A stretch of DNA of 31,161 nucleotides. Origin: CAZMVU01 sp964569295 (GTDB taxonomy: Bacteria; Hydrogenedentota; Hydrogenedentia; Hydrogenedentales; JAGMZX01). Below the pieces are notes generated by a model. It ran no database searches, was not told the DNA's origin, and was given only the letters and a program-made list of their open reading frames with translations. Below are positions 19,903 to 27,926 of this stretch, piece after piece (position 1 is the first letter of the stretch; each line of letters opens with the position of its first letter). Position numbers and translations under genes: made by a program. The stretch lies in contig CAZMVU010000034.1 of assembly GCA_964569295.1 (NCBI GenBank), forward strand, positions 1-31,161. Direction: 5' to 3'.

Positions 19903-20871
19903 ATGAGCGTATTGGTATTGCTGGAACAACGCGGTGAGCTGAAGGATTGCGCATTCGAGGCGGCGACGGCCGCCGGCATGATCGCGAAGGCGGCGGGCAT
20001 GCCGCTGAACGCGGTATACATCGGCCAGGGCCTCGGCGGCGAGTCGCAGAAGCTTGCCGGATTCGGCATCGAGAAGGTCTACGCCTACGAGAAAGAAGAA
20101 CTCGGCCATTACTCGAACGACGCCTATGTACCTATCGTGCGCGATCTCGCGCAGGAGCTGGGTGCGCAGGTCATCATCGGTTCCGCCACGGCCCTCGGCA
20201 AGGAGTATTGCGCATCCGTAGCCGGGCGATTGGGCTGCGAACTTGTGCAGGACGCCATCGCGGTTTGGTGGGACGATGGGCTCATGGTCAGGAAGCCGAT
20301 CTATGCCGGCAAGGTTGTCAGCGAGGTGGCGGCCGACGCATTGCCGGCGATGGTCTCCCTGCGGCCGAACGTGGTGAAGGTTGTGCAGGACGCCGGCGGC
20401 GCCATTCCCGAGGTCGAGAAACGCGAGATGCCGGGCGTCGACTTGCGCACGGTGTTGAAGGAGGCGGCGGAAGCCGCGAAGGGCCAGATCGAGCTGACGG
20501 AGGCGAAGATCGTCGTGAGCGGCGGCCGCGGCATTCAGGATCCGGGCAACTGGTCCGTGTTGCAGGAGTTGTGCGACGTGCTCGGCGCGGCGTTGGGCGC
20601 ATCGCGTGCGGCGGTGGACGCCGGCTGGATCAAGCACGCGCACCAGGTTGGGCAGACCGGCAAGGTGGTCAGTCCCGATGTCTACATCGCGTGCGGGATC
20701 AGTGGCGCCATTCAGCACCAGGCCGGCATGCGCACCTCGAAGATTATCGTGGCCATCAACAAGGATGCGAATGCGCCCATATTCAAACTGTGCGACTACG
20801 GGATCGTCGGCGATCTTTTCGAGGTCGTGCCCAAGCTGACCGAAGAAGCCAAGGCCTTGCTGAAAGCATAG
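19903..20871 (+). CDS. etfA: Electron transfer flavoprotein alpha subunit
   Basis: 322 residues from ATG at 19903, set by GAGGAG 7 bases upstream and by the family start 'MSVLVLLEQRGELKDCAFEAA'. The C-terminal FAD domain is well preserved: 'VSGGRGIQDPGNWSVLQELCDVLGAALGASRAAVDAGW', 'HQVGQTGKVVSPDVYIACGISGAIQHQAGM' and 'IIVAINKDANAPIFKLCDYGIVGDLFEVVPKL'. It holds the redox-active FAD of the ETF dimer. A 178-base gap with two hairpin repeats separates it from etfB. Confidence 0.95.
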   Translation: MSVLVLLEQRGELKDCAFEAATAAGMIAKAAGMPLNAVYIGQGLGGESQKLAGFGIEKVYAYEKEELGHYSNDAYVPIVRDLAQELGAQVIIGSATALGKEYCASVAGRLGCELVQDAIAVWWDDGLMVRKPIYAGKVVSEVAADALPAMVSLRPNVVKVVQDAGGAIPEVEKREMPGVDLRTVLKEAAEAAKGQIELTEAKIVVSGGRGIQDPGNWSVLQELCDVLGAALGASRAAVDAGWIKHAHQVGQTGKVVSPDVYIACGISGAIQHQAGMRTSKIIVAINKDANAPIFKLCDYGIVGDLFEVVPKLTEEAKALLKA

Positions 20872-20877
20872 AATCAT

Positions 20878-20996
20878 TTGTGGCACGGTCCGGAGTCCGT
20901 GCCGCCACACACACTGGGCACACTGAAGATTTCCCTTTTGACGCTGGTACTGGAGGTCTTCGGCACAAACGGTGGCAGGATCGGAAGATCCGCCAC
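20878..20996. repeat. Two hairpins in the etfA-FeS protein gap
   Basis: The first hairpin, GGCACGG (20882-20888) with CCGTGCC (20897-20903), is enclosed by TGTGGC and GCCAC. The second (20972-20996) pairs GTGGC and GGATC with GATCC and GCCAC around a GGAA loop, with one bulged A. Both resemble the tandem units at 19731-19798. No run of T follows either, so they are not typical terminators and transcription probably continues. Confidence 0.6.
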
Positions 20997-21013
20997 AACA
21001 CGGTATACGTTTC

Positions 21014-22984
21014 ATGCTCACGCTACCGGAACAAATCGTCTTTGCCCTGCTCTTAATCGGCTTTATCGGCTACGTAGTATTGCGCACGCGCACGCTTGTG
21101 CGGTTGCTGCAACTGTGCGCCCCCGATCCCGACGAACGTAAGCCGGCCATTGGCGCGGTTGTCGTCGATGTGCTTTCACAACGTGCGACTTTCCGCAAGC
21201 CGTGGGTTGGCCTGTTCCACATTTTGATTGTGTGGGGCTTCCTCATTTTCGCGGTGAACACAATCAACCATTTCACCGCGGCGTTTGTGCCCGGCTTTCA
21301 CCTCTTCGGCGACACGCCTGCCGCCGCCGCTTACGCGGCCGTGGCCGATGTATTCGCCGTACTCATCATCGCGGGGGTGCTGGGCCTGGCTATCCGGCGC
21401 TATGTGCTGCGCCCCGCCGTGCTCACGCCGCGGTCTATCGAGTCGGCCATTGTGTTTATCGGGATCGGCGGCGCGATGCTGGCCTACCTCTTCGCCAACG
21501 CCACAGAGATAGCGATCGGTGCGGCCGCGGAGACCTCCGCGCATATCGTCGCCGCGCCCCTGGCCGGTGTGTTTCGGGGCCTCTCTCCTGGTGCATTGCT
21601 CGTAACCGGCCACATTGCGTGGTGGCTCGATGCGCTTTTCCACCTCATGCTCGTAGCGTTGCTGGTCATTCCCACGAAACACATGCACCTCATTGCCGGG
21701 CCCATCAACCTTGCTTTCAAGCGTACGCGCCCACGCGGCACGCTTCGTAAAATGGATCTCGAGGATGAAGACGCCGAGCAATTCGGCGTCGAGCATATCG
21801 AGCAGTTTTCCTGGAAACAGAACCTGGATCTCTATGCTTGCATCGAGTGCGGGCGCTGCCAGGACTACTGCCCCACGTGGCTCACGGGCAAGCCGCTCAA
21901 GCCGAAGTACCTCATCACCGACCTGAAGGACCACCTGCTCGAAGACGGGCCGAAACTCTTGAAGCAGGAGAACGGCGAACGCCCAACAACGAAGCAATTG
22001 ATCGGCACGGTGGCCGATGTCGAGGCCATCTGGGCCTGCACCACCTGCATGGCGTGCGTTGAACATTGCCCAATGGGTATCGAGCATGTGGACAAACTGG
22101 TTGACATGCGCCGCCACCTCACGCTCATGGAATCCGCCACGCCCGAGCAGGCGCAAAACACGTTCCGCCAGATGGAGAACGCCGGGAACCCATGGGGCTT
22201 GCCGCGCGAGGAACGCGCCAAATGGGCCGAGGGGCTCGATGTGCCGCTCATGGCGGACAAGCTGGAGGTGGACATCTTGTGGTGGGTGGGGTGCGCGGGC
22301 TCCTACGACGACCGCAACACGAAGGTGTCCCGGGCGATGGCGCAGATATTGAATGCCGCCGGCGCTGATTTCGCCATCCTGGGCCCGGAAGAGCGCTGCA
22401 ACTGCGAAAGCGCCCGCCGCCTCGGCAACGAATACCTTTACCAGATGGCTGCCGCAGAAATCGTCGAGACCCTCAACCAATACAAGTTCAACCGCATCCT
22501 CACCGCGTGTCCGCACTGCTTCAACACGATAAAGAACGAGTATCCCGGCTTCGGCGGGCGGTACGAGGTCATACACCACAGCCAGTTTATCTGCGAACTC
22601 ATGGCGGACGGCAAGCTGCCCGTGTCCCGCGGCAACGACGCGAGAACCGTCTTTCACGACTCGTGCTATATCGGCCGCTACAACGATGTATACGAAGAAC
22701 CGCGCCGGGCCATCGCGGCCACGGGCGCCGAGGCTGTCGAGGCCGAACGCAACCGGGTACACGGCCTCTGTTGCGGCGCGGGCGGGGGGCGCATGTGGCT
22801 CGAGGAAACCCTGGGTGAACCGATCAACGCCATCCGTGCCGATGAACTCCTTCGCACCGGGGCGCAGGAGATTGGCGCATCGTGTCCCTTCTGCATTACC
22901 ATGCTGAGCGACAGCGTGACCAATTGCGCGAGCGATGTGCCCGTGCGTGATATTGCTGAGATTGTGGCGGAGCGGCTGGGGTAG
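21014..22984 (+). CDS. Membrane FeS/CCG-domain oxidoreductase, probable ETF:quinone oxidoreductase
   Basis: 656 residues from ATG at 21014 (a GTG at 20972 is possible; no strong SD at either). Residues 1-225 have about five membrane helices resembling the NarI-type cytochrome b subunit, with candidate haem His68, His86, His200 and His210. Two 4Fe-4S motifs follow: Cys276/279/282/286 and Cys342/345/348/352. Then come two CCG domains of the HdrD/GlpC type: Cys427, Cys462-Asn-Cys464, Cys499/502; and Cys551, Cys586-587, Cys624/627. This architecture matches proteins encoded with etfAB that pass electrons from reduced ETF to menaquinone. The first CCG motif is CNC rather than CCG, so its cluster may differ. 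Confidence 0.88.
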   Translation: MLTLPEQIVFALLLIGFIGYVVLRTRTLVRLLQLCAPDPDERKPAIGAVVVDVLSQRATFRKPWVGLFHILIVWGFLIFAVNTINHFTAAFVPGFHLFGDTPAAAAYAAVADVFAVLIIAGVLGLAIRRYVLRPAVLTPRSIESAIVFIGIGGAMLAYLFANATEIAIGAAAETSAHIVAAPLAGVFRGLSPGALLVTGHIAWWLDALFHLMLVALLVIPTKHMHLIAGPINLAFKRTRPRGTLRKMDLEDEDAEQFGVEHIEQFSWKQNLDLYACIECGRCQDYCPTWLTGKPLKPKYLITDLKDHLLEDGPKLLKQENGERPTTKQLIGTVADVEAIWACTTCMACVEHCPMGIEHVDKLVDMRRHLTLMESATPEQAQNTFRQMENAGNPWGLPREERAKWAEGLDVPLMADKLEVDILWWVGCAGSYDDRNTKVSRAMAQILNAAGADFAILGPEERCNCESARRLGNEYLYQMAAAEIVETLNQYKFNRILTACPHCFNTIKNEYPGFGGRYEVIHHSQFICELMADGKLPVSRGNDARTVFHDSCYIGRYNDVYEEPRRAIAATGAEAVEAERNRVHGLCCGAGGGRMWLEETLGEPINAIRADELLRTGAQEIGASCPFCITMLSDSVTNCASDVPVRDIAEIVAERLG

Positions 22985-23038
22985 AGCACGGTGTTGTGAC
23001 GCGCACAGGAGACCGGCCGCGGCACGAGGGCCCACACT

Positions 23039-24181
23039 ATGATCCCGGAATTCTTCGAGGAAGAACACCGCATGTTCCGCGATGCGGTCCGCGCGTTCTG
23101 CGAGCGTGAGATCGCGCCGCATGTCGACCAGTGGGAACAGGACGGTATCGTGGCGCGGGAGCTGTGGCGCACGGCGGGGGAGACGGGCATGCTCTGCATG
23201 GACGTGCCGGAGGCGTATGGCGGGCTAGGGCTTGAAGACTACCGCTATAATCTCGTGGTCGCGGAAGAGCTTATCGCGTATGGCGGTTCGGGCGCGGGCA
23301 TTCCCGTTCATACCGACATGGCCGTGCCCTACATCACGAAGTTCGGCTCGGAAGAACAGAAACAGAAATACCTGCCGCGGTTGGTGACGGGCGAGTTGAT
23401 TGCGTCGGTGGCCATGACCGAGCCGGACACCGGCAGCGATCTTCAGGCTATCCAGACCACGGCCGTGCGCGACGGCGCCGACTATGTCATCAACGGGCAG
23501 AAGACTTTCATCACCAACGGCATTCTGAACGACGTGGTTATCGTGGTGGCGAAGACCGACCCGGGCGCCGGGGCCAGGGGCACGAGCCTCATCCTCGTCG
23601 AGCGGGACACCCCGGGTTACGAGCGCGGCCGCAACCTCGAGAAGGTCGGCCTGCACGCGCAGGATACGGCGGAGCTGTTTTTCAAGGATTGCCGTGTGCC
23701 TGTGGCGAACCGGCTCGGCGAGGAGGGCGCGGGATTCATGTACCTCATGCAGGGGCTTGCGCAGGAGCGGCTGAGCATCGGGGCGTCGGGGGTGGCGGCG
23801 GCGGAGAAAATCCTCGAAATGACGGTCGGCTATTGTCAGGAGCGCACGGCCTTCGGCCGGCCGATCGGCAAGTTCCAGGCGAACCGTTTCAAACTGGCCG
23901 AGATGAAAACGGAGATCGAGATCGCGCGTGTGTTCCTGAACCATTGCGTGCTGCTGCACAACGCAGGCGCGCTCACGGCGGAAAGGGCGGCCATGCTCAA
24001 GTGGTGGGCCACGGAGATGCAGCAGCGCATCGTGAACCACGGAATCCAGCTCCATGGCGGCTACGGTTACATGATGGAGTATCCCATCGCCCGGGCGTTT
24101 GTCGATGCGCGCGCGCAAACCATCTACGGCGGCACCACGGAAATCATGAAGGAAATCATCGGCCGCTCGATGGGGTTTTAG
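23039..24181 (+). CDS. Acyl-CoA dehydrogenase
   Basis: 380 residues of standard family length. It oxidises acyl-CoA to enoyl-CoA and should donate electrons to the EtfAB encoded upstream. Motifs: 'VAMTEPDTGSDLQAIQT' (FAD/substrate region, about 124-140), 'INGQKTFITNG', 'QERTAFGRPIGKFQ' and 'LHGGYGYMMEYPIARAFVDARAQTIYGGTTEIM'. The C-terminal site that holds the catalytic Glu in medium-chain enzymes is Gly here (IYGGTTE). Glu243 in 'LAQERLSIG' is well placed to act instead, as in isovaleryl-CoA and long-chain dehydrogenases. Substrate is therefore probably long or branched acyl-CoA. Last gene of the etf operon, 54 bases after the FeS protein. Confidence 0.94.
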   Translation: MIPEFFEEEHRMFRDAVRAFCEREIAPHVDQWEQDGIVARELWRTAGETGMLCMDVPEAYGGLGLEDYRYNLVVAEELIAYGGSGAGIPVHTDMAVPYITKFGSEEQKQKYLPRLVTGELIASVAMTEPDTGSDLQAIQTTAVRDGADYVINGQKTFITNGILNDVVIVVAKTDPGAGARGTSLILVERDTPGYERGRNLEKVGLHAQDTAELFFKDCRVPVANRLGEEGAGFMYLMQGLAQERLSIGASGVAAAEKILEMTVGYCQERTAFGRPIGKFQANRFKLAEMKTEIEIARVFLNHCVLLHNAGALTAERAAMLKWWATEMQQRIVNHGIQLHGGYGYMMEYPIARAFVDARAQTIYGGTTEIMKEIIGRSMGF

Positions 24182-24226
24182 GACGGGGTAGCATACAGAG
24201 ATTAGTGGGGGAAACTTCTCTTTTAT

Positions 24227-24485
24227 GGGTGCAGTTCTGACATTACCGCTTCGCAGCATAAGTGAAGCAAATAAAGGGACTGTCCTCGCGAGTCCGCGAG
24301 CAGGGACTGTCCCTTTCTTTGCGGGCCCCTCGTGTAAAAGGTCACGAAATTTTTCTATCGGGGCCGCAAAACCCGGGACCGACCCGTCTCGCTCGGGAAC
24401 GCGCTCGCTTGCGTCCGTCCCGGTTTTGCTGACTATCATACGTTGTGTTCGGAAGATGTTCAGCGGTAATGCGAGAGCTGCACCC
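24227..24485. mobile_element. MITE-like element, copy 2 (complete)
   Basis: 259 bp with 23-bp terminal inverted repeats at 24227-24249 and 24463-24485 (20 of 23 match; outer bases GGGTGCAG and CTGCACCC). It is flanked by 8-bp direct repeats TCTTTTAT (24219-24226) and TCTCTTAT (24486-24493). Internal stems include the CTCGCG/CGCGAG hairpin within GGGACTGTCC-type blocks, and a long stem pairing GCAAAACCCGGGACCGAC (from 24366) with GTCCGTCCCGGTTTTGC (to 24430). It fills most of the 371-base gap between the acyl-CoA dehydrogenase and the channel gene, ending 67 bases before the latter's start. Non-coding. Confidence 0.8.
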
Positions 24486-24552
24486 TCTCTTATCCAAGCG
24501 AAGCTCCCCGCACTCCCTTCAAGAGAAACCGCAAGAGAGCCTGGAGGTGCGC

Positions 24553-25638
24553 ATGTCGAGATCGGTTACTATTCTTTGCTCAGGCATGGTGTTCCTGTTC
24601 ACGGTTGTCCCGCTGGCCTCTGCCGAGCCGGCAGAAGAAGCCGCCCAGCCGCTCACGGTGGCCACGAAGGAAGCCCCGCCGTTTGTTATGCAGGGGGCGG
24701 ATGGGGTGTGGCGGGGGCTCAGCATCGACCTGTGGGAACACATCGCCGCGGTGGAGGGGATTGCCTTCGAGTACAAGGATGCGGACCTCGAAGGCATGCT
24801 GGCGGCCGTGGAGGCGGGGGACGTGGATGCCGGTGTGGCGGCGCTCACGGTGACCGCCGGCCGCGAAGTGGCCTTTGACTTTGGCCACCCCTTCTACTCT
24901 TCCGGCCTGGGCATCGCAGTGCCGGCGGAGGCTGGCGGCAGTTGGCTGGCGTCTTTGCGCGGGCTCATCTCGCTCGATTTCTTCGGGGCCATCGCCCTGC
25001 TCGCGGGTGTGTTGCTGGGTGTGGGCGCGCTGTTGTGGTTGGTCGAGCGCCGCCGCAATGCGGACCAATTCGGCGGTTCGGCAGCGGAAGGCCTTGGCGC
25101 GGGATTCTGGTGGTCTGCGGTCACCATGACCACAGTGGGCTATGGCGACAAGGCGCCGATCACCACGGCGGGAAGGTTTATCGCCTTGGTGTGGATGTTT
25201 GTGAGCATCGTTACGATCAGCAGTTTTACCGCGGCCATTGCCTCCACGCTCACCGTCGGACAACTCTCCGGTGCGATCCAGGGGCCCGAAGACCTGCCCG
25301 GCCAACGTGTGGCGACCGTGAGCGATTCGACGAGCGAGGCCTATCTAACCGCCAACGGGATACGCCCGGTGCGGTTCGAAAAACTGCATGATGCCCTCGC
25401 TGCGGTGGCGGCGGAAACGGCCGATGCCGTGGTCTACGATGTCCCGATCCTGCTGCACGAGGCTTCGGGCGCCATGGCGGGCGACCTGCATGTGCTCCCC
25501 GGCACCTTCGAGCGGCAGGACTACGCGTTCGCTTTTCCGCAGGACAGCCCGCTGCGCGAACGCATCAACCGTGCGCTGCTCACCACGTTCACCGATGGCA
25601 CGTGGCAACGGATCAAGCGGCGGTACCTGAGCCAGTGA
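24553..25638 (+). CDS. GluR0-like ligand-gated potassium channel
   Basis: 361 residues from ATG at 24553 (GGAGG 5 bases upstream). It has a signal peptide (about 1-24), then a periplasmic solute-binding fold split by a channel, as in bacterial ionotropic glutamate receptors. Lobe 1 (about 33-125) has 'TAGREVAFDFGHPFY', whose Arg104 should bind a ligand carboxylate. The channel has M1 (about 143-164), a pore loop with the potassium filter TTVGYGD at 193-199, and M2 (about 207-236), which ends in 'SSFTAAIASTLTV', like the gating SYTANLAAF of glutamate receptors. Lobe 2 (about 240-361) has 'ADAVVYDVP' with Asp296 at a likely amine-binding position. Ligand is probably an amino acid. The MITE-like copy ends just upstream and may influence its expression. 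Confidence 0.92.
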   Translation: MSRSVTILCSGMVFLFTVVPLASAEPAEEAAQPLTVATKEAPPFVMQGADGVWRGLSIDLWEHIAAVEGIAFEYKDADLEGMLAAVEAGDVDAGVAALTVTAGREVAFDFGHPFYSSGLGIAVPAEAGGSWLASLRGLISLDFFGAIALLAGVLLGVGALLWLVERRRNADQFGGSAAEGLGAGFWWSAVTMTTVGYGDKAPITTAGRFIALVWMFVSIVTISSFTAAIASTLTVGQLSGAIQGPEDLPGQRVATVSDSTSEAYLTANGIRPVRFEKLHDALAAVAAETADAVVYDVPILLHEASGAMAGDLHVLPGTFERQDYAFAFPQDSPLRERINRALLTTFTDGTWQRIKRRYLSQ

Positions 25639-25874
25639 ACATGCCACGTCAGCAGGCAAGAAGGCGCGCATGACGGGGGTCACGGTGTGTTCCGGGAACG
25701 GCGACGGTCTTCGGCAACAAGCCTGAAGGTAACCCTGTAGCCGTATGGCGCAACGCGGCGCACTCGTTTCGCCAATCCGTTCCGCGATCGCGAATACCAG
25801 CGTGCGCCGGTGATAACCATGCTGTTGGCGCCAATCATGGTCAGGTGCGCGTCAATCGGCTCAAGCGTTACGGC

Positions 25875-26564
25875 TCAAGTTTGTTCCAGCGGGTCTTTCA
25901 CGCCACACGCCGCAAAGGCGTTGCGCCGCTCGACGCAGGTCGGGCACGTGCCGCAGGGCTGCTCGCCGCCACGGTAGCAGCTCCAGGTCTGCGCGAAATC
26001 CACCCCGAGTTCGAGCCCGAGGCGCACCGTCTCGGCTTTCGGCTTCGTGATAAACGGCGCGTGAATCGTGATGCGCGTGCCACGGTTCAACGCCAGTAGG
26101 TGGTTGAGCCGGTCCAGAAACACCGCCGTGCAGTCCCAATAGCCATACTCGTCCTGCGCCTGGGCGCCGTAGAACACATCCGCGAAGCCGTTCGCCTCGG
26201 CATAGGCCGCCGCCATCGAGAGCAGCATCATGTTGCGGTTCGGCACATAGGTCGGCGGTTGCTGGAGTTCCGTCTCGCTGAGGCCGGCGAGGTCCGGCAC
26301 ATCGCCGCCGCCATCGATGAGCGCACTGCCCGGCGCCAGCAACGGCCCGAGAAACGAGATGTCGATCACGCGGTGTTCCGCCGCACCCACCGCCACCGCC
26401 TGCGCACGCGCGCAGTCCAACTCACGGTGGTGCCTCTGGCCATAGTGAAAACTGAGCACATGCACCGGCGCACGCGCGAGATTCTTTACGACATGGTGCA
26501 GCAACACCGACGAGTCCACCCCGCCGGAAAGCAGCACCACCGCGCCTGGGTTTGCATCGGTCAT
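25875..26564 (-). CDS. queC: 7-cyano-7-deazaguanine synthase
   Basis: 229 residues. It converts 7-carboxy-7-deazaguanine to preQ0 with ATP and ammonia in the queuosine pathway. The P-loop 'SGGVDSS' is at residues 13-19, 'SFHYGQRHHREL' follows, and 'YVPNRNMMLLSMAAAYAE' is a family signature. The zinc cysteines are Cys196, Cys204, Cys207 and Cys210 ('CYRGGEQPCGTCPTC'). The gene appears intact. Its first codons are duplicated at 27810-27843 and 28384-28405, and its present ribosome-binding site (GAGGA, 8 bases upstream) lies in the inserted cargo, not in the ancestral leader kept at 28405-28453. No other queuosine gene is in the window. Confidence 0.95.
   Translation of the reverse strand: MTDANPGAVVLLSGGVDSSVLLHHVVKNLARAPVHVLSFHYGQRHHRELDCARAQAVAVGAAEHRVIDISFLGPLLAPGSALIDGGGDVPDLAGLSETELQQPPTYVPNRNMMLLSMAAAYAEANGFADVFYGAQAQDEYGYWDCTAVFLDRLNHLLALNRGTRITIHAPFITKPKAETVRLGLELGVDFAQTWSCYRGGEQPCGTCPTCVERRNAFAACGVKDPLEQT
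26531..26564. repeat. queC 5'-end repeat, copy A (intact gene)
   Basis: First 34 bases of queC. They match 27810-27843 with 3 mismatches, and the innermost 21 bases (26544-26564, GCCTGGGTTTGC... to the start codon) match 28385-28405 exactly. Homology to copies B and C stops at the start codon, so the queC leader has been replaced by cargo DNA. Confidence 0.85.
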
Positions 26565-26590
26565 GAGCTATGTCCTCGAAACGCCTGCAT

Positions 26591-27745
26591 TTACACGTCG
26601 CTAATGAGAAATTGCTGAACGTAGTCGTCTGGAAGTCCGTGTTCGCAGGCCCCACACAAAACCATCATGACATACTCTCGCGATGGCATATTCGAAGTTG
26701 TGTTCTCACTAACGAAGGTTTCACATTCAATGTCAATCAGCTCATCTTGTACATTCTTCTGACTATGGCACCAGACGGATATTCTTCTATATCCCCCTTC
26801 GTATTTCTGCAACTCTTCCAGAGCGGCAGCGTCCATTTCATAGCACACCCCAAAAACACGCTCGCCATCCTTCGCGATGATGTTAGCCATCGCTGAACCA
26901 TCCTTCTTTGACTTCTTATTGTAGGAAAACTTGTAGTCACATAAATACCCGATATACTTTCTGTGGATTGCGTGCGTTTTGACCCGCTTCTTTAGGCGAT
27001 CCTCTTTCATATTGCTCCCGTAAGCGAAATACCAGCACCGCCTTATTTGGGCTATGTCATCCATCTTGCGAACAAAATTCTGTTGTAAGTTGCGATCTTC
27101 CGTCAGCTTCCCCCGATACTCTCCAAGCCAGGCAAGAAGTGCTTTTTGAAAAGCTGTCCTGTACACTACAAGACCGTCACTTGTTCGCTCTGCGACGGTC
27201 TCTGGAGCATCGCGTTTCTGAGCCCGTACGAGCGAACCCTTCTTGGTTGCTGCCTCATGCAACAGTCCACATCGGACGTGGCTAAAGAAATAATCAACAT
27301 CTCGCCTCTTGAAGACCTCTTTCCACGGGCTGTGCGTTGTGAGAAAGGACTTGAACAGCTGTGCGCTCGCGCTGTACTCCGAAGGTTGCTTGTGTTGACC
27401 TAGCTTCTCCTGTTCGACGCCGAGTTCCTTGGACTTTGCATCTATTTCATCAGGAAAGGGTTTTGATCTGTAGACAAGGCCTTCGTGGAGCGCTTGAAGA
27501 AACTCAACTAGAATACATTGAAGCGCCATTGCAGCATGCCCCTCTCCGCAATCCGCTCCAATTTCCAGTATCTTGTCTATTGGCCCCAAAAAGCGTGTGT
27601 GTATGCGCTTATACAAGAAATCATAAGCTTCCTCCCAAATCGCCGGATCTTCTGGTGACGCCAAGAGACTCTTTCGCAGGTCTAGCCAATGAGCTACGGT
27701 CTTCTTGCCTGCGATGTGGGTATCCAATGGCATACGAGATAGCAA
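26591..27745 (-). CDS. Predicted HEPN-like domain fused to gamma-glutamylcyclotransferase-like domain
   Basis: 384 residues. The start is TTG at 27745, because AGGAGGT lies 7 bases upstream whereas the first ATG (27733) is 19 bases away. Residues about 60-215 are helical and contain 'DVDYFFSHVRCGLLHEAATKKG'; Arg158-x4-His163 fits the RX4-6H motif of HEPN ribonucleases, though this is a visual match only. Residues about 237-384 are a GGCT/AIG2-like domain: 'YFAYGSNM' at 239-246 and 'LQKYEGGYRRISV', with Glu316 as the likely catalytic base. GGCT enzymes cleave gamma-glutamyl amines. Base composition is clearly AT-richer than in neighbours, which indicates transfer. It lies between copies A and B of the queC 5' repeat. 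A nuclease/modifier defence or toxin-antitoxin role is inference. Confidence 0.7.
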   Translation of the reverse strand: MLSRMPLDTHIAGKKTVAHWLDLRKSLLASPEDPAIWEEAYDFLYKRIHTRFLGPIDKILEIGADCGEGHAAMALQCILVEFLQALHEGLVYRSKPFPDEIDAKSKELGVEQEKLGQHKQPSEYSASAQLFKSFLTTHSPWKEVFKRRDVDYFFSHVRCGLLHEAATKKGSLVRAQKRDAPETVAERTSDGLVVYRTAFQKALLAWLGEYRGKLTEDRNLQQNFVRKMDDIAQIRRCWYFAYGSNMKEDRLKKRVKTHAIHRKYIGYLCDYKFSYNKKSKKDGSAMANIIAKDGERVFGVCYEMDAAALEELQKYEGGYRRISVWCHSQKNVQDELIDIECETFVSENTTSNMPSREYVMMVLCGACEHGLPDDYVQQFLISDV

Positions 27746-27773
27746 CTCTCTTACCTCCTCTCAGGTCTTGTCC

Positions 27774-27803
27774 ATTATACTGGGAGGAAGTCGGATTTGT
27801 GAA
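27774..27803 (-). promoter_or_regulatory. Sigma70-type promoter for the HEPN-GGCT gene
   Basis: On the minus strand, TTCACA (27798-27803), an 18-base spacer and a perfect TATAAT (27774-27779) precede the TTG start at 27745. The cargo gene thus has its own promoter, placed inside the insert next to queC repeat copy B. Confidence 0.65.
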
Positions 27804-27809
27804 TTGAGT

Positions 27810-27892
27810 GCAGCACCAACGCGCCTGGGTTTACATCGGCCATCGCAAATGTGAACGCTCCATAGGTTGGACAACAGTTCCATTTTGGCGGC
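27810..27892 (-). pseudogene. queC 5'-end repeat, copy B (truncated queC start plus leader)
   Basis: Read on the minus strand from ATG at 27843, it encodes MADVNPGALVLHS, a diverged copy of the QueC start MTDANPGAVVLLS; queC similarity ends at 27810. Upstream of the ATG (27844-27892) it matches the leader in copy C with about 75-80% identity. The divergence from both A and C suggests that it arrived with the cargo from a related strain rather than arising by a recent local duplication. Confidence 0.75.
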
Positions 27893-27926
27893 ATATAGGC
27901 CAAGGCATCACGATAGGAGAAGGGAA

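Noticed and set aside
25649..25834. 61-residue ORF between the channel gene and queC
   Set aside because: No SD, no recognisable domain, and composition like a frame accident. The 236-base gap otherwise shows nothing.
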